A stretch of DNA of 64,000 nucleotides from Maribacter sp. (GTDB taxonomy: Bacteria > Bacteroidota > Bacteroidia > Flavobacteriales > Flavobacteriaceae), in assembly GCA_024643345.1 (NCBI GenBank), contig JAHENB010000004.1, forward strand, positions 60,381 to 124,380. The letters are read 5' to 3'. Positions within the stretch are counted from its first letter, which is position 1. Every line of letters starts with the position of its first letter. The translations under genes were made by a program, and so were the position numbers. Shown one piece after another: positions 8,690 through 17,434 of this stretch. Under the pieces are notes generated by a model. That model searched no databases and was not told the origin of the DNA. It saw only the letters and a list, made by a program, of their open reading frames with translations.

Positions 8690-9121
8690 ATGCTCTCCAA
8701 TTCTTCTAAATATGCCTTGAAAGCGGTCCTATATTTGGCCGTCCATTCCAATATCAATCATAAAATTGGAGCCAAGGACCTAAGCGGGCCCATCAATGTG
8801 CCGCAATCGTACCTATCAAAATTGTTACAGGAATTGGGAAGGCATCATATGGTTTCGTCGACGAAGGGACCGAACGGGGGGTATTATTTGAGCGATAAGA
8901 ATCGGGAACGGTATCTCATAGAAATCATTAACCTCATCGATGGAGATGACCGATTGACCTCCTGCATGCTCAGTTTGGAACGATGCAATGCGGATTATCC
9001 TTGTCCGTTACATAAATTATTGGGCAAAACCAAGTCTAATTTCCTGAAGCAACTGGAAAAGACCACGATTGACGATCTGGTGTCGGACATTGATAAGGGA
9101 AGATCATTTTTGCCGCTTTGA
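8690..9121 (+). CDS. Rrf2-family transcriptional regulator (NsrR/IscR-like)
   Basis: A 143-residue Rrf2 protein: winged helix-turn-helix at the N-terminus (YALKAVLYLAVHSN, then VPQSYLSKLLQELGRHHMVSSTKGPNGGYYLS) and three closely spaced Cys residues in SCMLSLERCNADYPCP near residues 93-107, the ligand set expected for an Fe-S cluster. Family members NsrR and IscR sense NO or Fe-S status. Divergent orientation from the nos operon, sharing a 120-bp control region, suggests it modulates denitrification genes or responds to NO. The exact ligand cannot be read from the sequence. Confidence 0.9.
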   Translation: MLSNSSKYALKAVLYLAVHSNINHKIGAKDLSGPINVPQSYLSKLLQELGRHHMVSSTKGPNGGYYLSDKNRERYLIEIINLIDGDDRLTSCMLSLERCNADYPCPLHKLLGKTKSNFLKQLEKTTIDDLVSDIDKGRSFLPL

Positions 9122-9187
9122 ACCAAAGCGCCAGCCAACGTATGGGCATATTCATCATATAAGGATAGCTGCTTCTTACAAAACAAT

Positions 9188-9217
9188 AAAAGGGGCGGGT
9201 TGCCCCCTTCCCCTTTT
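9188..9217. terminator. Bidirectional terminator between Rrf2 and USP genes
   Basis: AAAAGGGG (9188-9195) pairs with CCCCTTTT (9210-9217), with an additional GGG/CCC pairing inside. It lies between two convergent genes and has A and T tracts on both sides. Confidence 0.7.
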
Positions 9218-9244
9218 GAAGTATTTTAAGCTAAAACAAGGCTC

Positions 9245-10066
9245 TTAAATCTTAAAGGTAACCACAGGGATTTTAGAGTGGTTCGTAATGTCTTCCCCAA
9301 TGCTGCCCATAAAAAAGTGCGAAAGGCCCTTGCGGCCATGGGTGGGAATACCGATAGCATCGGCACCATGGGCCATGCTGAAGTTAAGGATTCCATTCTC
9401 CACCGTATAATCATTGTAGATCTTGACCTCTTTCCCCACACCGGCTTTCATCAGAAAATGATTGATGCGTTCATAGGCATCCTTGGTGCTCAAAAAATCG
9501 TCGCCCGGGGTGTTGATATAGACCAGGTCGAGCGTTGCCGACAACATATCTGCAAAGGCCTTGGCCTTGTGAAAAGCAACGAGGCCCTCATCTTTGAAGT
9601 CACTTGCGAACACAAAATGATCTACCTTAAAATCTATGATATCTTCTTTGATCACCAAGACAGGAATTTCTGCATTTCGCACCACTTTCTCTGCATTGGA
9701 TCCCACGAATATTTCTTTTAGGCCGTCGCTGCCATGAGATCCCATGACCACCAAATCCGCACCGTTTTGCGCGGCTACCTCGTTGACCTCACTGAATACT
9801 TTAAAATGTTTTATGATTGGGGTAAGTTTGATATCCTTTAAATAGGGTTTGTTTAAAAATTCATTGAATTTTTTTTCCGCCATTTTAAGAAGGAACACCG
9901 TTTGTTCTGGATGGAAACCCTCCGAGGAAGAAATGATGGCCTGGTTCAACTCGAGCATATGGAGTGCCAAAATTTCTGATTGATGTTTTTTGGCCAAAGA
10001 GGCGGCCACTTTTAAAGCGTATTCGCTTTGTTCTGAAAAATCGACAGGCACAATTATTTTTTTCAT
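9245..10066 (-). CDS. Tandem-domain universal stress protein (UspA family)
   Basis: A 273-residue cytoplasmic protein made of two USP domains (residues about 1-142 and 148-273). Each has the ATP-binding-type G-x2-G-x9-G-S pattern: GSHGSDGLKEIFVGS in the first and THGRKGLSHFFMGS in the second. USPs accumulate under starvation, hypoxia or growth arrest. The gene follows hemN by 27 bases on the same strand and is probably transcribed from the hemN promoter, so both would be switched on together under low oxygen. Confidence 0.92.
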   Translation of the reverse strand: MKKIIVPVDFSEQSEYALKVAASLAKKHQSEILALHMLELNQAIISSSEGFHPEQTVFLLKMAEKKFNEFLNKPYLKDIKLTPIIKHFKVFSEVNEVAAQNGADLVVMGSHGSDGLKEIFVGSNAEKVVRNAEIPVLVIKEDIIDFKVDHFVFASDFKDEGLVAFHKAKAFADMLSATLDLVYINTPGDDFLSTKDAYERINHFLMKAGVGKEVKIYNDYTVENGILNFSMAHGADAIGIPTHGRKGLSHFFMGSIGEDITNHSKIPVVTFKI

Positions 10067-10093
10067 GGGTAAGGGTTTTAAGGTTGCGAATTA

Positions 10094-11455
10094 TTAAATG
10101 GTCATCGAAAACAATTGTGTTTCCGGTAATCTTCTTTGTAATAGAACGTCAAAAGCCATGCAGATATTTCGGATGAAAGGACGTCCTTTTTCGGTGACCC
10201 GAATCTGCGAGGGCGATATTTCGACCAAACCATCGCGTTCCACTTCCCGCAATTTTTCCAAAACGTTCCCCAATTCCGAAAAGTTTTCCCTTTCTCGTTG
10301 CCAAGAAGTCTCAAAGCGGCACATCAGGTTCAGGATATGTTGCCTGATGGTTTGGTCTTCTTCGGTAAGGATATGCCCCCTATAAATAGGTATGATATCG
10401 TTGGCTACCAAATGCTGGTATTCCTCCAATCCTTTTACATTCTGGGCAAAACTATACCAGCTATCGCTGATGCTTGAAGGTCCGAGGCCGATCATCAGTT
10501 GTGTTTTGGAGGCCGTATAGCCCATAAAATTTCGGTGTAAACGATTTGTCTGCAGCGATTTAAACAAGCTATCGGTCTTTAGGGCAAAATGATCCATACC
10601 AATTTCATGATAGCCTACTTGGGCAAGGAGTCTTTTTCCGGTTTCGTACTGCCTGCGTTTTTCATCGGGAGTTGGAAGATCGGAATCTTTGAATCCCCTT
10701 TGGCCATTGCCCTTTAACCAGGGTACATGGGCATAACTATAAAGTGCCAGCCTGTCCGGCATCAACTGTTTGGTTTTGGCAATCGTCTCCTCCAAATGGT
10801 CAAGGGTTTGGAACGGCAGGCCAAAAATAATATCGTGCCCTACCGAGGTATAACCGATTTGGCGTGCCAGTTCGGTTACTTTTTTTACCGCATCAAAGGA
10901 CTGTATTCTGTTGATGGCCCCTTGCACCGTTTCATTGTAGTCCTGGACACCAAAACTCACCCTTGTGAACCCAAGGTCATACAGTGTCTGCAAATGGTCG
11001 CGGGTGGTATTGTTCGGATGGCCCTCGAAACTAAATTCGAAATCTGCAGCCCTATCTGCTCTTTTGAAAATTCCTTTGACAAGCGTTTCTAGGTTCCCGG
11101 CCGAAAAAAAAGTTGGGGTACCACCGCCCAAATGCAGCTCCTTAATGATGGGTCTTTCATCAAAAAGTGCGCAATAAAGCTTCCATTCCTGCAATACCGA
11201 ATCGATATAAGGTTTTTCTATATCGTGTCTCTTGGTAATGCGTTTATGGCAGCCACAAAAGGTACACATGCTCTCACAAAAAGGCAGGTGGAGGTAAAGG
11301 CTTATACCTTCTGAACGATTACTTTCCTCAAAACTTTTCTGTAAGGTCGATTTCCATTCCTTTCCGGAGAAGGTATCCATGTTCCAATATGGTACGGTGG
11401 GGTAACTCGTATATCTAGGTCCTGGAACATTATATTTTTGGATAAGGGTACTCAT
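10094..11455 (-). CDS. hemN: Oxygen-independent coproporphyrinogen III oxidase (HemN)
   Basis: Radical-SAM enzyme that converts coproporphyrinogen III to protoporphyrinogen IX without oxygen, keeping haem synthesis running in anoxia. The radical-SAM Cys motif is CESMCTFCGC (about residues 56-65), and ELHLGGGTPTFFSAG and the HemN C-terminal domain are present. The frame could start at 11491, but the predicted start of transcription is near 11471, so the ATG at 11455 (MSTLIQKYNVPGPRYTSYP, typical HemN start) is preferred; 453 residues. It heads an operon with a universal stress protein. Confidence 0.95.
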   Translation of the reverse strand: MSTLIQKYNVPGPRYTSYPTVPYWNMDTFSGKEWKSTLQKSFEESNRSEGISLYLHLPFCESMCTFCGCHKRITKRHDIEKPYIDSVLQEWKLYCALFDERPIIKELHLGGGTPTFFSAGNLETLVKGIFKRADRAADFEFSFEGHPNNTTRDHLQTLYDLGFTRVSFGVQDYNETVQGAINRIQSFDAVKKVTELARQIGYTSVGHDIIFGLPFQTLDHLEETIAKTKQLMPDRLALYSYAHVPWLKGNGQRGFKDSDLPTPDEKRRQYETGKRLLAQVGYHEIGMDHFALKTDSLFKSLQTNRLHRNFMGYTASKTQLMIGLGPSSISDSWYSFAQNVKGLEEYQHLVANDIIPIYRGHILTEEDQTIRQHILNLMCRFETSWQRERENFSELGNVLEKLREVERDGLVEISPSQIRVTEKGRPFIRNICMAFDVLLQRRLPETQLFSMTI

Positions 11456-11475
11456 GGGCATACATTTGGTATGCA

Positions 11476-11518
11476 CAAAATTAGAATGCACAATTCGTGC
11501 GGACTATGATATAAGTCA
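11476..11518 (-). promoter_or_regulatory. CRP/FNR-type site and promoter of hemN-usp
   Basis: TGATATAAGTCA (11507-11518) is centred 29.5 bp from the first base of the -7 box TAATTTTG (minus strand, 11483 to 11476), an exact consensus match. Predicted start of transcription is near 11471, 16 nt before the chosen hemN start. Confidence 0.75.
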
Positions 11519-11599
11519 TGTTCCCCAATTCGAAAATCGAGTTTGATCAATCCGATTCCCTTCAGAAAAGAAGTGCCTAAATTCCCAAGGTCATTTGTT

Positions 11600-11625
11600 A
11601 TGGCCCGAGCGGTTTATCGGGCCAT
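11600..11625 (-). terminator. Terminator after the L,D-transpeptidase gene
   Basis: ATGGCCCGA (11600-11608) and TCGGGCCAT (11617-11625) form a perfect 9-bp stem with an 8-nt loop just after the stop codon of the minus-strand gene at 11631. Confidence 0.6.
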
Positions 11626-11630
11626 CGCAT

Positions 11631-12560
11631 TCATCTTTGACCATAAATGTCCTTGAGTCGCTGTTCCTGGCCATACTCATCCTTGACATTTAGGTCATAT
11701 CGAATGTGTATCGGGGTGCCTAAGGGAGCGTTGTAATAAATGATCCAGGCATCTGATTCCTTAGTGCCGATGCAGCCATTGGAATAGGCTTTGCCCAAGG
11801 TTTCGGGATTGGTGGTCGGATGGATCAATTGGCCGTACCGAATCCCATCGATTTCGGTATCGAGAAAGGGAATTTGCGGTAAAAGTGTGGTTCTTTCGTC
11901 GTCCCTTCTCGTCACATAGTATCGTTTGCCGTCAACAGGATTGTAATAATCGGGATTTTTCACGTAGCCGATAATTTTACCTCGCCCAGTTTTGGTTCTC
12001 AGATCGGTTATACGGTCTCCAAAGGATAAATAACGTTTTTTATTTTGCCCGACACGCACTGGAAATGCATAAAGCATTACGCTGTCGCGATAAATACGCA
12101 ATTTGAACTCGGGGATGTTGACATCGATCCAGCGGTGATTTAAATCGTATTGTATTCGGCTTGCGGTTATCGAATCGGGAAGCAACAATTGGTTTCCTTT
12201 GGGTAGGACAACCATTTTTTTTTGGTCGTAAACAAAGGAGTCACGTGCTTTCATTCGATAATAATCGGTATTGGCCAAGGTATCGATGATCCAAGGGTTG
12301 GCCCAAGCTAGCAGATGTTCCGTTAAAGGATAAGGAACCAAGGAATCGTAGCGGGATACCAAAGAATCGATATAACTAAAATAATTCCCTACCCTGACGT
12401 CCTTTGAGATGGTGATTTTTTTGGGAATCACCGACTTTATTTGGGAATGCGGTTCCACTGTTTCCCAAGGAAGATATTTTTCTGGAAAATTTGGGGTTTG
12501 GGCAAGTAACGAGGGAATGGTAAATAAGATTGATATTGAGGATAAAAGCGTGATCTTCAT
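11631..12560 (-). CDS. L,D-transpeptidase (YkuD family), exported
   Basis: From the ATG at 12560 the 309-residue protein starts with a signal peptide (MKITLLSSISILFTIPSLLAQ); the longer frame upstream lacks a signal and is not supported. The YkuD catalytic region is IHPTTNPETLGKAYSNGCIG, with catalytic Cys in SNGC and His in the IHPT segment; DVNIPEFKLRIYRDSVMLYAFPV is the typical beta-rich domain entry. Family members form 3-3 peptidoglycan cross-links or attach lipoproteins to the wall, and are often induced in stationary phase. It follows the LOG gene and is probably co-transcribed. Confidence 0.88.
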   Translation of the reverse strand: MKITLLSSISILFTIPSLLAQTPNFPEKYLPWETVEPHSQIKSVIPKKITISKDVRVGNYFSYIDSLVSRYDSLVPYPLTEHLLAWANPWIIDTLANTDYYRMKARDSFVYDQKKMVVLPKGNQLLLPDSITASRIQYDLNHRWIDVNIPEFKLRIYRDSVMLYAFPVRVGQNKKRYLSFGDRITDLRTKTGRGKIIGYVKNPDYYNPVDGKRYYVTRRDDERTTLLPQIPFLDTEIDGIRYGQLIHPTTNPETLGKAYSNGCIGTKESDAWIIYYNAPLGTPIHIRYDLNVKDEYGQEQRLKDIYGQR

Positions 12561-12686
12561 CAACAGTGTTAACTCCAATTTGGTATTTCGGTTGATATGG
12601 CGATTGCTCTCCATCCTTGAAAGGGGCCGAATTTTGTTAAGGTATCCAAAAGTATTTCTAGGGCAGTCCATAGATTATGACTTGAA

Positions 12687-13451
12687 TCAGTTCCGAATTG
12701 GCTTCGTTTCTCCCAACCACCAGCGAGTATGGATGGGTTTTTTTACAAGGCCGAATTTTTTAACAGCATGAATTTTTAAGTGGTTTACCATTTCTTCTAC
12801 CGAATCGGTAAGAAACAACAACTTCATATCTTCCTTATTGATACTTTCATTCTCGGCCATGACCAGAATGTGATGGTACAGCTCTTTGTGGTATTCTTTT
12901 CCGAACAGCACCACTGGAAAATGCTTTATCATTTTGGTCTGTATCAGGGTCAGTGCTTCGAAGAGCTCATCCAAGGTTCCTATTCCTCCGGGCATCACTA
13001 CAAAAGCAAAGGAGTATTTCAGCAAAATGAATTTGCGCACAAAGAAGTAGGGTATGTCGATCCATTTATGCAGGTAGGGGTTGGCCTGTTGTTCACGTGG
13101 CAAGACAATGTTGCAACCGATCGAATACCCATTGTTCAAATAGGCGCCTTTATTGGCAGCTTCCATGATGCCTGGACCACCGCCGGTCATGACGGCAAAG
13201 CCAAGCTCAGACAATGCCTTTCCCACTTGTTCGGCCTGCTTGTAGTAAAGGTTTTCGGGTTCGAACCTGGCCGATCCAAAAACGGTGACACAAGGTCCTA
13301 CGAAGTGCAATTTTCTAAAGGCACGGATAAAATTGTATTGCACCTTAAAGGTAAACCATAGTTCCCTGAACCTGTTTCGTGGCCCTTCCAAAAAGGTGCG
13401 TTCCTCACTGAGGTAAAAACCATTGTTATTGCGGCCCTTGTTTTTTACCAT
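12687..13451 (-). CDS. LOG-family protein (lysine-decarboxylase-like fold, TIGR00730)
   Basis: A 254-residue Rossmann-type protein with both LOG motifs: GGGPGIMEAANKGA (substrate phosphate binding) and PGGIGTLDELFEALTLIQT. Proteins of this family are cytokinin-riboside monophosphate phosphoribohydrolases or purine-nucleotide glycosidases; bacterial members cleave nucleoside monophosphates to base and ribose phosphate. An N-terminal extension of about 40 residues precedes the fold. The predicted promoter lies about 98 nt upstream and shares the palindrome of the divergent mlaE operon. Confidence 0.88.
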   Translation of the reverse strand: MVKNKGRNNNGFYLSEERTFLEGPRNRFRELWFTFKVQYNFIRAFRKLHFVGPCVTVFGSARFEPENLYYKQAEQVGKALSELGFAVMTGGGPGIMEAANKGAYLNNGYSIGCNIVLPREQQANPYLHKWIDIPYFFVRKFILLKYSFAFVVMPGGIGTLDELFEALTLIQTKMIKHFPVVLFGKEYHKELYHHILVMAENESINKEDMKLLFLTDSVEEMVNHLKIHAVKKFGLVKKPIHTRWWLGETKPIRN

Positions 13452-13553
13452 ACCTATTTGAATGGATATTCTTTTAAAACATTTAAGTTTGTTGCAAACA
13501 CATGTATATCATTGGATGGGCGAAACAAATTAACAGTTTCAAAAGTTCTGCTC

Positions 13554-13627
13554 CAAAGATGACAAAGTGTATCCTTTTTTGGTATGATATTGGTCATTTT
13601 TAAAACTTTCCTTCCGCTTTATATTTG
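13554..13627. promoter_or_regulatory. Shared CRP/FNR-type site between LOG and mlaEFD operons
   Basis: TGATATTGGTCA (13585-13596) is centred 29.5 bp from an exact TATATTTG box on the plus strand (13620-13627) and also 29.5 bp from CATCTTTG on the minus strand (13561 to 13554). The symmetrical layout could activate both directions. The plus-strand box overlaps the first possible start codons of mlaE, which moves its real start downstream. Confidence 0.65.
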
Positions 13628-13669
13628 ACCATGTCCGACAATCAATCTGCTATGGTTTTTCAAAGGCAA

Positions 13670-14434
13670 ATGGCCGACCGGATAAAACAGTTTTTTGTCC
13701 AAATCGGAGACCTGTCCTATTTTGCGGCCCATTTTTTCAGGGAAGCCTTCAAACGGCCGTTCGAATTTAAAGAGTTGCTGAGGCAATGCTATCAGATGGG
13801 CAACCGCTCTTTGGTACTGGTTGGAGTAACCGGTTTCATCATTGGTCTTGTGCTCACCTTGCAATCACGGCCTACCTTGATCCAGTTCGGTGCGGTTTCC
13901 TGGATGCCCAATATGGTGGGCATTTCAATTGTACGTGAAATAGGCCCTGTGATTACGGCGCTCATATGTGCGGGCCGTATCGCCTCGGGCATAGGTGCTG
14001 AATTGGGTTCGATGCGGGTCACCGAGCAGATTGATGCCATGGAGGTTTCCGGCACCAATCCGTTCAAATATTTGGTGGTGACCCGTATGTTGGCGACCAC
14101 TTTAATGCTGCCCTTGCTTGTTGTTTTTGGAGATTTGGTCGCCCTATATGGTTCTGCATTGGTGGAGAATTTAAAGGGCGATGTTTCTTTTCAGCTCTAT
14201 TTCAATACCGTGTTCGACGCTTTGGAATTTGGGGATTTGGTGCCGGCGACGATAAAATCGTTCTTTTTTGGGTTTACCATAGGCTTGGTAGGCTGTTTCA
14301 AGGGGTATTACAGTGACAAAGGAACGGCAGGCGTGGGCTATGCGGCGAATACCGCGGTGGTCGTTTCATCTTTGTTGTTGTTCGTGGTCGACTTTATCGC
14401 CGTTTTTGTATCCGATATTTTCTATGAATTATAA
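13670..14434 (+). CDS. mlaE: MlaE-type permease of an ABC phospholipid transporter
   Basis: A membrane protein with the MlaE/YrbE permease features: five to six helices and the conserved segment ISIVREIGPVITALICAGRIASGIGAELGSMRVTEQIDA (given here only as the region 13921-14040). It moves lipids between inner and outer membrane with MlaF and MlaD. TTG at 13625 and ATG at 13631 lie in or next to the -7 box, so translation must begin at 13652 or, as chosen, at 13670 (MADRIKQFF; 254 residues). mlaF and mlaD homologues follow closely. Confidence 0.9.
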   Translation: MADRIKQFFVQIGDLSYFAAHFFREAFKRPFEFKELLRQCYQMGNRSLVLVGVTGFIIGLVLTLQSRPTLIQFGAVSWMPNMVGISIVREIGPVITALICAGRIASGIGAELGSMRVTEQIDAMEVSGTNPFKYLVVTRMLATTLMLPLLVVFGDLVALYGSALVENLKGDVSFQLYFNTVFDALEFGDLVPATIKSFFFGFTIGLVGCFKGYYSDKGTAGVGYAANTAVVVSSLLLFVVDFIAVFVSDIFYEL

Positions 14435-14438
14435 AATT

Positions 14439-15233
14439 ATGGAAGCGCAACAAATGGCTTTGGAAAATAATACCAACGGCACTGCCGGTAAAGGGTCTCG
14501 AAAGGCGGTGATCAAAATTAAAGACGCCTATAAGAGTTTTGGCGACAACCATGTGCTCAACGGTTTTAATATGGTCCTATACGAGGGGGAGAATCTTGTG
14601 GTCATGGGTAAATCGGGTTCAGGTAAATCGGTGATGATCAAATGCCTGGTCGGACTGATGCAGCCCGATCGAGGATATGTGGAGGTCATGGGAAGGGAAA
14701 TTTCAACGCTAGATCAGAAAACCCTGGATGAACTGCGATCTGATATCGGTTTTCTTTTTCAAGGTAGTGCGCTCTACGATTCGATGACCGTGCGGGAAAA
14801 TCTGGAATTCCCAATGAGGAGACATCAGAAAAAACTGGGTGACTTTTCCGACACCACCTCATTGGTCATGGAAGCATTGGAGAACGTAGGCCTCGCCCAT
14901 GCCATCGATTTGATGCCCTCGGAACTTTCGGGAGGGATGAAAAGAAGGGTGGCGCTGGCCCGTACCTTGATCTTGAAACCGAAGATCATCCTTTACGATG
15001 AACCTACCAGCGGCCTAGATCCCATAACGGCCAAAGAAATAATAGAACTGATGCGAAGTATTCAAAAAAAATACGGTACTTCCTCCTTGATCATTACCCA
15101 CGATGTAGATTGTGCAAGGGTCATTTCGGAGCGGATGATCTTGTTGGTCGATGGCATTAATTATGCGGAAGGCAGCTATAACGAATTATCGCAGTCGACC
15201 GATCCAAAAGTGGAAGCGTTTTTTAAAAAATAA
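14439..15233 (+). CDS. mlaF: MlaF-type ATPase of the phospholipid transporter
   Basis: ABC ATPase of about 264 residues. Walker A is GKSGSGKSVMIK, the signature is ELSGGMKRRVALAR, Walker B is PKIILYDEPTSGLDP, and the switch His is in ITHDVD; the methionine in SGGMKRRV is typical of the MlaF/Ttg2A subgroup. The chosen ATG at 14439 lies four bases after the mlaE stop; the ATG at 14424 (MNYKI) would overlap mlaE. It powers lipid transport together with the preceding permease and the following MCE protein. Confidence 0.92.
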   Translation: MEAQQMALENNTNGTAGKGSRKAVIKIKDAYKSFGDNHVLNGFNMVLYEGENLVVMGKSGSGKSVMIKCLVGLMQPDRGYVEVMGREISTLDQKTLDELRSDIGFLFQGSALYDSMTVRENLEFPMRRHQKKLGDFSDTTSLVMEALENVGLAHAIDLMPSELSGGMKRRVALARTLILKPKIILYDEPTSGLDPITAKEIIELMRSIQKKYGTSSLIITHDVDCARVISERMILLVDGINYAEGSYNELSQSTDPKVEAFFKK

Positions 15234-15237
15234 TAAG

Positions 15238-16236
15238 ATGGCCAAAACAGCTTTAGAGAATTTAAAATTAGGGATTTTTGTGGTATTAGGTACAGCGCTA
15301 TTGCTCTTTGCGGCCTACCTCATTGGGAATAGGCAAAATATGTTCGGCAAAACTTTTCCACTCAGTGCTAGTTTTAAGAATGCCAACGGACTCCAAACGG
15401 GGAACAATGTTCGATTTTCGGGAATTAATGTGGGAACGGTAAGCAAGATCGAAATGATCAACGATACAACGATCATGGTGCACATGATCATTGAGGAAAA
15501 CATGTTGGAGCAGATCAAAAAAGATGCGATAGTGACCATCGGTTCGGATGGACTCGTAGGCAGTATGCTCGTCAACATAGTGCCTGGGAAGGGAGATGTG
15601 CCTTACGTAAAACCGGGGGACGAGCTCGAATCCTACAGCAGGATTGCAACCCAGGATATGTTGAGCACGTTGAACGTGACCAATGAAAATGCGGCCCTAT
15701 TGACCTCCGATTTGTTAAAGGTGACCCAATCCTTGATAAGGGGAAAGGGCACCCTGGGGAGATTGCTCAACGATACCCTAATGGCCAGTGATCTGCAACA
15801 TACGATTGCAAATTTAAAGCAGACGAGTATGCAGGCGAATACCGCAATTTCCGAATTGAACCAAATGATCGAAAGCGTTGATTTTGAGAAAAGTGCTGCT
15901 GGGGTATTGCTGTCGGATTCCCTTTCTGCGGAGAAATTGAGAAACATCATCCTCAATCTTGAAAATTCAAGTATTCAGATCGATAAAATGACCCAGGATT
16001 TAAATGCTGTGGTCGGGGATGTCAAAGACGGTAAAGGAGCCTTCAATTATCTGGCCACCGATACCCTTTTTGTAAAGCGGTTGGATGAGACGCTGCAACA
16101 TATAGAACAAGGCACCGAACGTTTTAACGAAAATATGGAGGCCTTGAAACACAATTTTCTGACCCGAGGTTATTTTAGGAAGTTGGAGCGACAGAAAAAA
16201 AAGGACGAGAAACAGATGCAGCAGCAATCCCAATAA
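15238..16236 (+). CDS. mlaD: MlaD-type MCE-domain protein
   Basis: A 332-residue protein anchored by one N-terminal helix (LGIFVVLGTALLLFAAYLIG) and followed by an MCE domain (about residues 38-118, with TIGSDGLVGSMLVNIVPG). The C-terminal half is a long helical region with heptad-like Leu/Ile spacing, ending in a highly charged Lys/Gln-rich tail. MCE proteins form a lipid-conducting ring in the periplasm attached to MlaEF. The start ATG four bases after the mlaF stop is supported by spacing. This is the third gene of the operon. Confidence 0.9.
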   Translation: MAKTALENLKLGIFVVLGTALLLFAAYLIGNRQNMFGKTFPLSASFKNANGLQTGNNVRFSGINVGTVSKIEMINDTTIMVHMIIEENMLEQIKKDAIVTIGSDGLVGSMLVNIVPGKGDVPYVKPGDELESYSRIATQDMLSTLNVTNENAALLTSDLLKVTQSLIRGKGTLGRLLNDTLMASDLQHTIANLKQTSMQANTAISELNQMIESVDFEKSAAGVLLSDSLSAEKLRNIILNLENSSIQIDKMTQDLNAVVGDVKDGKGAFNYLATDTLFVKRLDETLQHIEQGTERFNENMEALKHNFLTRGYFRKLERQKKKDEKQMQQQSQ

Positions 16237-16262
16237 ATGTTGTCAGAAGAAACCAAAGCGTT

Positions 16263-17294
16263 TTAAAGCTCCATTTTGAGTACTTTCGCCCCTCTGATAT
16301 TTTTTGTCTTTAGCTCGGTCAATGCCCTATTTGCCTCTTCTAGCGCATAAATTTCAAACTCCGGTTTTATGGCGGCCCGGGCAGCCAGTGCCAAAAATTC
16401 ATTGACGTCCGCAGCGGTGATGTTGGCCACCGATTTAATTTCTTTTTCCATCCATACATGTTCCTTGTACGAGAGCAGCTGAAGATATTCTTTGTCATAG
16501 TCTTCTTTTCGAATGGCATTAATGATCATTCTACCTCCCTTCTCGAGATTGGAAAGGGCCTCTACGATCGGTTTCCAGACAGGGGTGGTATCTATGATGC
16601 AGTCTAGTTTTTGCGGGCATCGATCGGAGATATCACCTGCCCAATGGGCGCCCAATGATTTTGCGAAGCGTCTTTCTTTTTCCGCACGGGCAAATACATA
16701 AATCCGGGAGTTGGGATAAAGGTGTTTTGCCATTTTGAGCACAAGATGGGCAGAAGCGCCAAAACCGGTAAGCCCTAAGCGATCACCATCCTTTAGCTGG
16801 CCCAATTTTAAGGAGCGATAACCAATGGCTCCGGCACAAAGCAAGGGAGCTGCTTCAGCATCGGAAAAAAAATCCGGGATGGGGTAAACATATTTTTCAT
16901 CTGCGGTCATAAATTCTGCATAACCCCCATTCCTGTTTAGGCCCGTGGCCAAAAATTGATCGCACAAATTTTCCTCGCCCTTGGAACAAAACTTGCAGTC
17001 GCCGCATGCCGAGAATATCCATGCGACCCCTACACGGTCATCAATTTTAAATTTGGAAGATCCGGCAACCGTTGCCGCAATAGTTCCGACCACCTGATGG
17101 CCCGGAATGATCGGCAATTCAATGGGCGAAATTCTGCCCTCGATTTCGTCCAGTTCGGTATGGCACACCCCACAAACCGAAATCTTGATCAGCACTTCAT
17201 TGGGTTTGGGTCGGGGAATGGGCACTTCGACCAAGGTTAGGGGGGAATTATTTTCCGTTAAGGAAACCACCTTTTTGAGAACCATGGCTTTCAT
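16263..17294 (-). CDS. Zinc-dependent alcohol dehydrogenase (medium-chain family)
   Basis: Medium-chain dehydrogenase with the catalytic zinc site GVCHTELD and GHQVVG, and the structural zinc Cys set in GDCKFCSKGEENLCDQ. The NAD(P)-binding region is LGLTGFGASAHLVLKMAKH, a CAD/AdhA-like variant of the GxGxxG loop. It resembles the AdhA-type alcohol dehydrogenases often coexpressed with hypoxia genes. ATG at 17294 (MKAMVLKKV) is preferred over 17345 because the family starts just before the first beta strand. Convergent with mlaD; no palindrome is visible directly upstream, so read-through from the AI-2E locus is possible. Confidence 0.9.
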   Translation of the reverse strand: MKAMVLKKVVSLTENNSPLTLVEVPIPRPKPNEVLIKISVCGVCHTELDEIEGRISPIELPIIPGHQVVGTIAATVAGSSKFKIDDRVGVAWIFSACGDCKFCSKGEENLCDQFLATGLNRNGGYAEFMTADEKYVYPIPDFFSDAEAAPLLCAGAIGYRSLKLGQLKDGDRLGLTGFGASAHLVLKMAKHLYPNSRIYVFARAEKERRFAKSLGAHWAGDISDRCPQKLDCIIDTTPVWKPIVEALSNLEKGGRMIINAIRKEDYDKEYLQLLSYKEHVWMEKEIKSVANITAADVNEFLALAARAAIKPEFEIYALEEANRALTELKTKNIRGAKVLKMEL

Positions 17295-17434
17295 TTGCTT
17301 TGCATATTTTTTATGGGATACCCTTGCTGTTACGGCCTTGTTCATGGAGCCACATTTGATTCTTAAGGATTTATGGTTTGATGTCTAGTTTCTCCATTCA
17401 CGGTACCCGATTTATTTAAACAGGCAAAAAAAGC